Shown here in pieces: positions 59,490 through 64,000 of a stretch of DNA of 64,000 bases. The DNA is from Sphingomonas rhizophila (GTDB taxonomy: Bacteria > Pseudomonadota > Alphaproteobacteria > Sphingomonadales > Sphingomonadaceae): positions 1,860,001 to 1,924,000 of the forward strand of contig NZ_CP060717.1 of NCBI RefSeq assembly GCF_014396585.1. The letters are read 5' to 3'. Under the pieces are notes generated by a model, which was not told the origin of the DNA, ran no database searches, and saw only the letters and a program-made list of their open reading frames with translations. The stretch's first letter is position 1. Each line of letters starts with the position of its first letter. The translations under genes were made by a program, and so were the position numbers.

Positions 59490-59903
59490 CTAGCGCTCGA
59501 CGCCCTTGGCCTTGCCCCAGGTCCGCGCCGCCGTGTAGCCGAGATAACCGGTACCGAAGAGCGCGTAGAGTTCCTCGGGGATGCCGCGAAGGTAGGCAGT
59601 CATGCCGCTGGCGATGCCGGTCGCCATCTTCGGATCCGCGGCGGCGATCAGCCCCATCGGGATCGACCACAAGATCAGCGTGTACATCATGTAGAGAAAG
59701 CTTGGCCGCGCCCGGCTGGTCCACGGGTCGGTCGATTGCGCCTCGACGACAATTGCCTGCATCTGCACCGCGATCGTCTGCATTTCCTGGTCGCCCTGCA
59801 ACTTGAGCAGTTCCAGCTTGGCGCGGTCGCGCGCCGCGGGATCGGGAATGATCTTGTCGATCAGCTTCGCCACCGGGGCGATGATTGCTTCGAATAATGC
59901 CAT
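59490..59903 (-). CDS. Three-helix holin for gene-transfer release
   Basis: 137 residues: an amphipathic N-terminal helix (FEAIIAPVAKLIDKIIPD), a coiled stretch with Gln/Met repeats, and membrane segments including FLYMMYTLILWSIPMGLIA and FGTGYLGYTAA. This matches the holin family found with gene transfer agents (GTA_holin_3TM, PF11351). In Rhodobacter capsulatus a holin of this family and a GH108 endolysin form the lysis pair that releases GTA particles. The same pairing occurs here: the GH108 gene lies 51 bases upstream. No phage or GTA structural gene is in the window. Confidence 0.8.
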   Translation of the reverse strand: MALFEAIIAPVAKLIDKIIPDPAARDRAKLELLKLQGDQEMQTIAVQMQAIVVEAQSTDPWTSRARPSFLYMMYTLILWSIPMGLIAAADPKMATGIASGMTAYLRGIPEELYALFGTGYLGYTAARTWGKAKGVER

Positions 59904-59954
59904 CTTCAGTCTCCTTTGGAAGTTCGCAAAGTTCGCGCCATGTCAGCGCCACAG

Positions 59955-60521
59955 TCAGTCGGTAAATTCGCCAATCCGGTTCGCCAGCCAGCCGTAGAGG
60001 AACGCTTCGTTGGCCGGGCGGCGCTCGGCAAGCCGCAGGTACCGCTCGCCCTGAAGCGCTTCCAGCGCGCGGAGGAGGACGGTTTCGCCGCCACGCTTTC
60101 CGCGAGCCGCGAGAAACCCGTCGAGGGCCGCGAGCGTGCGCTGCCCGACGCGGCCATCGGGAACCAGATCGGCAAAGTCCTTGCCGTTGCGGTTGAGCGC
60201 GGTCAGTGCACGCTGAAGAAAGGTGGCCGCCACCGCCGGCCCCATGTTGACCCCGGTATCGAACAGTTCCGCGGCGATGCGCGGCGCGCGCAGGGCAACC
60301 GCGTCGAACCGCGGCCGCGACCAGTAAAGCCGGCGGTAGATCGCAGCGGCCTGCTCTCGCGGCAGGTCGCGCATGGCACCGGCATAGCCATGGGCGCGTG
60401 CCACGGCCTCGGTAATCCCGAAGCAGGTGGGCCCGCCGCGATCGGCCGGGTGGTTGCTGTAGCCGCCTTCGCGATCGATCAGCGCCTCCACCAGCATTTC
60501 CACGTCCACCGCATCATCCAT
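59955..60521 (-). CDS. GH108 endolysin (N-acetylmuramidase)
   Basis: 188 residues. The start at ATG 60521 has AGGAG seven bases upstream. The GH108 signature with the catalytic Glu is ALIDREGGYSNHPADRGG; GITEAVARAHG and YWSRPRFDAVALRAP follow, and the peptidoglycan-binding C-terminal domain contains NGKDFADLVPDGRVGQRTLA. No signal peptide is seen, so export needs the holin encoded next. A palindrome and direct repeat lie just before the gene. Confidence 0.88.
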   Translation of the reverse strand: MDDAVDVEMLVEALIDREGGYSNHPADRGGPTCFGITEAVARAHGYAGAMRDLPREQAAAIYRRLYWSRPRFDAVALRAPRIAAELFDTGVNMGPAVAATFLQRALTALNRNGKDFADLVPDGRVGQRTLAALDGFLAARGKRGGETVLLRALEALQGERYLRLAERRPANEAFLYGWLANRIGEFTD

Positions 60522-60546
60522 CGTCGACTCCTGATCCAACCGAGCG

Positions 60547-60570
60547 ACCATATTGGAACCATATCGGTTC
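60547..60570. promoter_or_regulatory. Palindrome with direct repeat before the lysis genes
   Basis: GAACC (60556-60560) and GGTTC (60566-60570) form a perfect inverted repeat with five bases between. It overlaps a direct repeat ACCATAT at 60547-60553 and 60558-60564, spaced 11 bases, about one DNA turn. It begins 26 bases before the GH108 start. Looks like an operator; the regulator is unknown. Confidence 0.45.
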
Positions 60571-60637
60571 GCTGTAGGACGGCATTTTGTGCCATCACGA
60601 TACTGGCAATCTCAGCGGATCGGCTTAGGCTGGGCGG

Positions 60638-61945
60638 ATGACGAAGTTTTTCCGGGCGCTGGCCATCGCCGCGCTGATCACGGCCACCCCTGCCCTGGCG
60701 GCACCCTTGACGAGGGCCGAGCAACGGATGTTGACCACCGTCGATGCGGAGCAGGCGCGTTCGCTCGCCCTGCTGGAGCGGATGGTCAACCAGAACAGTG
60801 GCACCAATAACCCCGCCGGGGTGGAGAAGGTCGCGGCCATGGTTCGCGCCGAGTTGGTGCCGCTGGGCTTCGCGGTCCGGTGGATCCCGATGAAACAGGT
60901 CGGCCGCGCCGGCCACCTTGTCGCTCACCACAAAGCGCGCGGTGGCGGGAAGCGCCTGCTGCTCATCGGTCATCTCGACACGGTGTTCGAACCGGACAGC
61001 CCGTTCCAGACGCTGATGCGGACCGGCGACAAGGCAAACGGTCCGGGGGCTGGTGACGACAAGGGCGGCATCACGGTGATGATCGCAGCGCTCCGCGCGA
61101 TGAAGGCGGCGGGGACGCTCGACCGCTCCGACATCACCATCTTCCTGACCGGCGACGAAGAAGACGCCGGCGATCCCAAGACCGTCTCGCGTCGCGACCT
61201 CGTCGCTGCGGGGCGGGCCGCGGACGTTGCGCTCGATTTCGAAGGACTCAGCATCGACGCCGGCAGGGACATGGGCGTCGTGTCGCGGCGCGGATCTGTC
61301 GAATGGACGCTGACCGTCAAGGGCCGCTCGGCCCACAGCAGCGGCGTGTTTTCGGCCGCGTCCGGATACGGCGCCAATTACGAACTGGTGCGCATCCTCG
61401 ACACGTTCCGGCGCGAACTGCCCGAGGACAAGCTGACCTTCAATGTGGGCCTGATCCTCGGCGGCACGACCGCGGCGCTGGACAAGGACCTCGTGCGCGG
61501 CGGCGCCACCGGGAAGACCAATGTCATCGCCGCCCAGGCCGTGGCGCGCGGTGACCTTCGCGCCCTCACCCCCGATCAGGTCCGGCGGACACAGGACCGG
61601 ATGCGCGCGATCGTCGCGCAATCGCTGAACGGCGCGACCGCCAGCATCGCATTCGAGGAAGGATATCCGCCGATGGCGCCGACGCCCGGCAATCGCGCTC
61701 TGCTCGCCGTCCTCAACGGCGTCAACGCGTCGATGGGCCTTCCCGCGCAGGAGGAGCTCGACCCGATCAAGCGCGGCGCCGGCGACATTGGCTTCGTCGC
61801 CGCCGACATCGACGGGCTGGTCGGCCTCGGCCCGGCGAGCAGCGGCGACCACACGCCGGCCGAAACGGTCGACATCCCCTCGATCTGGCGCCAGGCCAAG
61901 CGGGCCGCGATCCTGATGAGCCGCCTCGCCGCCTCGCGTCGTTGA
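60638..61945 (+). CDS. M20/M25/M40 family metallopeptidase, exported
   Basis: 435 residues with a signal peptide (about 1-22, ending TPALA). M20 zinc motifs are in order: LLIGHLDTVFEPD (His-x-Asp), GAGDDKGGITVMI (bridging Asp), TGDEEDAGDP (catalytic Glu and ligand Glu), VALDFEGLS and a late SSGDHTPAETVDIP (His). A lid/dimerisation domain (about 205-320) is present. By family it cuts carboxy- or aminoacyl bonds (carboxypeptidase G2 / ArgE-like); the substrate is not known. Divergent from the lysis genes. Confidence 0.88.
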   Translation: MTKFFRALAIAALITATPALAAPLTRAEQRMLTTVDAEQARSLALLERMVNQNSGTNNPAGVEKVAAMVRAELVPLGFAVRWIPMKQVGRAGHLVAHHKARGGGKRLLLIGHLDTVFEPDSPFQTLMRTGDKANGPGAGDDKGGITVMIAALRAMKAAGTLDRSDITIFLTGDEEDAGDPKTVSRRDLVAAGRAADVALDFEGLSIDAGRDMGVVSRRGSVEWTLTVKGRSAHSSGVFSAASGYGANYELVRILDTFRRELPEDKLTFNVGLILGGTTAALDKDLVRGGATGKTNVIAAQAVARGDLRALTPDQVRRTQDRMRAIVAQSLNGATASIAFEEGYPPMAPTPGNRALLAVLNGVNASMGLPAQEELDPIKRGAGDIGFVAADIDGLVGLGPASSGDHTPAETVDIPSIWRQAKRAAILMSRLAASRR

Positions 61946-62095
61946 CGCTACGGCAAGGCCGCTTGTGATTGAATCGATGATGAAAAATTGGCGCAGCTGT
62001 GGCTCCGCCGCACTAGAATCGCCGAAATTCGGCGCGCAATAGTCCGTGCATCGAGAGCCGCTGCGTCGAAGCGGCCAGGGGAGAGGATGCCTACC

Positions 62096-63943
62096 ATGAC
62101 GTCACGCCGCACCGCGCTTCGCGCGCTTGCCATCGCCACCGCGCTTACCGCCGTCGCCGCGCCCGCATCGGCGCAGCGCGTCGACCGCATCGTCGCGTTC
62201 GGCGACAGCTACGCTGACGACGACAATCTGCGCGGCTTCCTTGGCGGGACGTTCCCGGCGCCGCTGAGCACCTATTACCCGACCGGCCGCTTTTCGGGCG
62301 GCACCAATTACATCGATACGCTGTCGCAAATCCTCGACGCACCGGTCGACAATTTCGCCATCGGCGGCGCGCTGACCAACGGCACCAACACCTTCGGTCT
62401 GCCGCTGGGCTTCACCACCGAGGTCGGCAGCTTCCTGACCGGCGGCGCCGGCGCGACGCCCTTCCCGTCGGTGGCCGGAACGTTCGACGCGAACGACCTT
62501 TTGACCCTGTCGATCGGCGGCAATGACGGCCGCGTTTATCAGCAGAACGGGGGAACGCTCGCAGGTGCAGCCGCGGCCGGCAGCGCAGCCGCCGTCAGCG
62601 CGTCGGCCAACCTCGACCTGCTGGTCGATGCGGGCGCGCGCAACATCTCCTACCTCGCGGTCAACACCGCGACCGCGCCGGAAGTCGCGCTTGACCCCAA
62701 CCCGGCCAACGCGGTTGCCGTTCGGGATGCCTTTTCGGACAGCTTCAACGCCGACTTCCGCCAAACGCTGGCCAGCTACGCCGCCGATGGAGTCATCGTC
62801 CACTACCTCGACGGCGAACTGCTCGCGACGCAGGTCAGCAACAACCTGTCGGATTATGGCTTCACTGGGCTGGTCTGCCCGGCCGACGCGACCTGCATCG
62901 CCGGGTCGGCGTCCGCCCGCAACTACCTCTTCTACCTCGACGGCCTGCACCTCACGAGCCACGGGTTCGAGATCGTCGCGCAATATGTCGCGGCGCAGCT
63001 TCGGGCGCCGCTGACACTCCAGGCGACCAGCGACAATGCGCTCGACACCGCCAACCAGTGGGGCCGCACCCTGACCACCCGCATGGACCTGTCGTCGCCG
63101 CGCGACGGCGACCTGCCCGAAGGCGTCAAGTTCTTCCTGGTCGGCGATTCGATGGTTCGCACCGTCCGCGCCGGCGAACGCAACGACCAGTTCCGCTCCT
63201 CGACCAAGGGCGTGACCGCGGGGGTCGAGTTCGGCTTCGGTTCGGGCGCGGCGGGCCTCGCCGTCAACTATTCCAAGCCCAAGGTGAACTTCGGCAACGA
63301 CGCCGCGGCGGTGGACAGCCGTTCGCTGCAGGTAGGTGCCTACGCCGGGTTCGGCATGGCCGGCCTGTTCGGCCAGGCCTACCTTGGCGCCGGCCGCGAC
63401 AAGCATGACATCGACCGCGTCGGCCCGTACGGCGACATGGGCGCCAAGCCCGACGGCAGCCACGTCGTCGGCGGCATCAAGGCCGGTTACCTGATGGGTG
63501 TCGGCGCGGTTCGCCTGGGGCCGGTGGTCGCGCTCGACTACGCCCGCGCCAAAGTCGACGGCTATACCGAGAACGGCGATCCCGTCCTGACCCTGAACGT
63601 CGACGACATCCGCTACAGCTCGATGCGCGGAAGCCTTGGCGCGGAAGTCCGTGGCGACTTTGGCGGCAATGGCGTCCAGCTTCGGCCCTATGCGGCGCTG
63701 ACCGTCGAAAAGGACTTCAAGGGCGACAGCCGCGTCTTCGCCTTTTCGCAGACCACGGCGCCGGAAATCGTCAACAGCTACCGCGTCGATGACGCATCGA
63801 AGAAGGCCTATGGCCGCCTCACCGCCGGCGCCAGCGCCCAGCTGTCGAGCGCGGTCGCTCTCAACGTCTCGCTGTCGGGCACCGGCGGCAAGAAGCAGGG
63901 CAACGAAACCAGCGGTCACCTCGGCGTCGCCATCGGCTTCTGA
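62096..63943 (+). CDS. GDSL/SGNH autotransporter esterase
   Basis: 615 residues from ATG 62096 (GGGGAGAGG eight bases upstream; ATG 62087 in the same frame is less likely). Signal peptide (about 1-24, ending ASAQ), then a GDSL passenger (about 26-310): catalytic Ser in VAFGDSYADDD, SIGGNDGR (Gly/Asn blocks) and LDGLHLTSHGF (Asp, His). The C-terminal part (about 345-615) is a 12-strand autotransporter barrel ending in GVAIGF. Passenger and barrel match EstA-type esterases displayed on the cell surface. A strong terminator follows. Confidence 0.9.
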   Translation: MTSRRTALRALAIATALTAVAAPASAQRVDRIVAFGDSYADDDNLRGFLGGTFPAPLSTYYPTGRFSGGTNYIDTLSQILDAPVDNFAIGGALTNGTNTFGLPLGFTTEVGSFLTGGAGATPFPSVAGTFDANDLLTLSIGGNDGRVYQQNGGTLAGAAAAGSAAAVSASANLDLLVDAGARNISYLAVNTATAPEVALDPNPANAVAVRDAFSDSFNADFRQTLASYAADGVIVHYLDGELLATQVSNNLSDYGFTGLVCPADATCIAGSASARNYLFYLDGLHLTSHGFEIVAQYVAAQLRAPLTLQATSDNALDTANQWGRTLTTRMDLSSPRDGDLPEGVKFFLVGDSMVRTVRAGERNDQFRSSTKGVTAGVEFGFGSGAAGLAVNYSKPKVNFGNDAAAVDSRSLQVGAYAGFGMAGLFGQAYLGAGRDKHDIDRVGPYGDMGAKPDGSHVVGGIKAGYLMGVGAVRLGPVVALDYARAKVDGYTENGDPVLTLNVDDIRYSSMRGSLGAEVRGDFGGNGVQLRPYAALTVEKDFKGDSRVFAFSQTTAPEIVNSYRVDDASKKAYGRLTAGASAQLSSAVALNVSLSGTGGKKQGNETSGHLGVAIGF

Positions 63944-63967
63944 CGCTTCACCGGATAACAGGGGAGG

Positions 63968-64000
63968 AAGGGCGGTGCGGCTTCGGCCGTGCCGCCCTTT
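63968..64000 (+). terminator. Rho-independent terminator
   Basis: A 14-bp stem (AAGGGCGGTGCGGC with GCCGTGCCGCCCTT, two G-U pairs) closed by a TTCG tetraloop and ending in TTT at the window edge, 24 bases after the autotransporter stop. Confidence 0.75.

Noticed and set aside
62102-63919. A 605-codon open frame opposite the autotransporter
   Set aside because: Mirror frame caused by strong third-position GC; no ribosome site or motif, and the plus-strand gene is clear.

Overview
The window is a dense (about one gene per kilobase), GC-rich stretch of core chromosome from an alphaproteobacterium, most likely order Sphingomonadales (Sphingomonas or a close relative). This rests on gene families and order: a RodZ-like protein, cpoB/ybgF, tilS and ftsH in a row; DUF721-dsbA-smc; sdhC-sdhD-sdhA; hslV-hslU; GAF-type ptsP; coq7; and alphaproteobacterial-style LexA and CtrA sites. 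I see no insertion sequence, integrase, CRISPR array or prophage. All intergenic gaps are under 300 bases.

Layout. 1-8.4 kb: end of a nitronate monooxygenase, a YdeI-family gene, ptsP (nitrogen PTS enzyme I), RodZ-like, cpoB, tilS and ftsH. 8.4-15.5 kb: small secreted protein and DUF3667, then nadD-rsfS-rlmH-EnvC-like-ctpA-dsbB-coq7 packed with start/stop overlaps. 15.5-18.3 kb: a radical-SAM gene and a DUF4130-UdgX fusion behind a perfect LexA-type direct repeat, probably an SOS DNA-repair pair. 18.3-22.4 kb: an iron locus (PiuC-like dioxygenase, catecholate-type TonB receptor, PepSY membrane protein) around two Fur-like boxes. 22.4-30.4 kb: P450 overlapping smc, dsbA-like lipoprotein, DUF721, divergent mutY-nudC. 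30.4-36.8 kb: cytochrome c, DUF1801, LOG protein, sdhA-sdhD-sdhC without sdhB, and a soluble chemoreceptor with a CtrA-like site. 36.8-49 kb: SDR, subclass B3 metallo-beta-lactamase, prmA, diheme cytochrome, ligA, recN, bamD, secF-secD-yajC, tRNA-Pro(GGG). 49.2-54.9 kb: beta-glucan locus (GH3, MFS, LacI, GH16) with matching operators before GH16 and GH3. 55-64 kb: DUF2459, hslU-hslV, DUF486, phospholipase D, a holin/GH108 lysis pair like that of gene transfer agents, an M20 peptidase and a GDSL autotransporter with a terminator at the window end.

A major caveat: six genes (ptsP, DUF721 twice, an SDR, ligA, bamD, GH16) are each put out of frame, and each time one added base in a short G/C run restores the family's reading frame. 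Essential genes are among them, so uncorrected homopolymer errors in the assembly are the likeliest cause.
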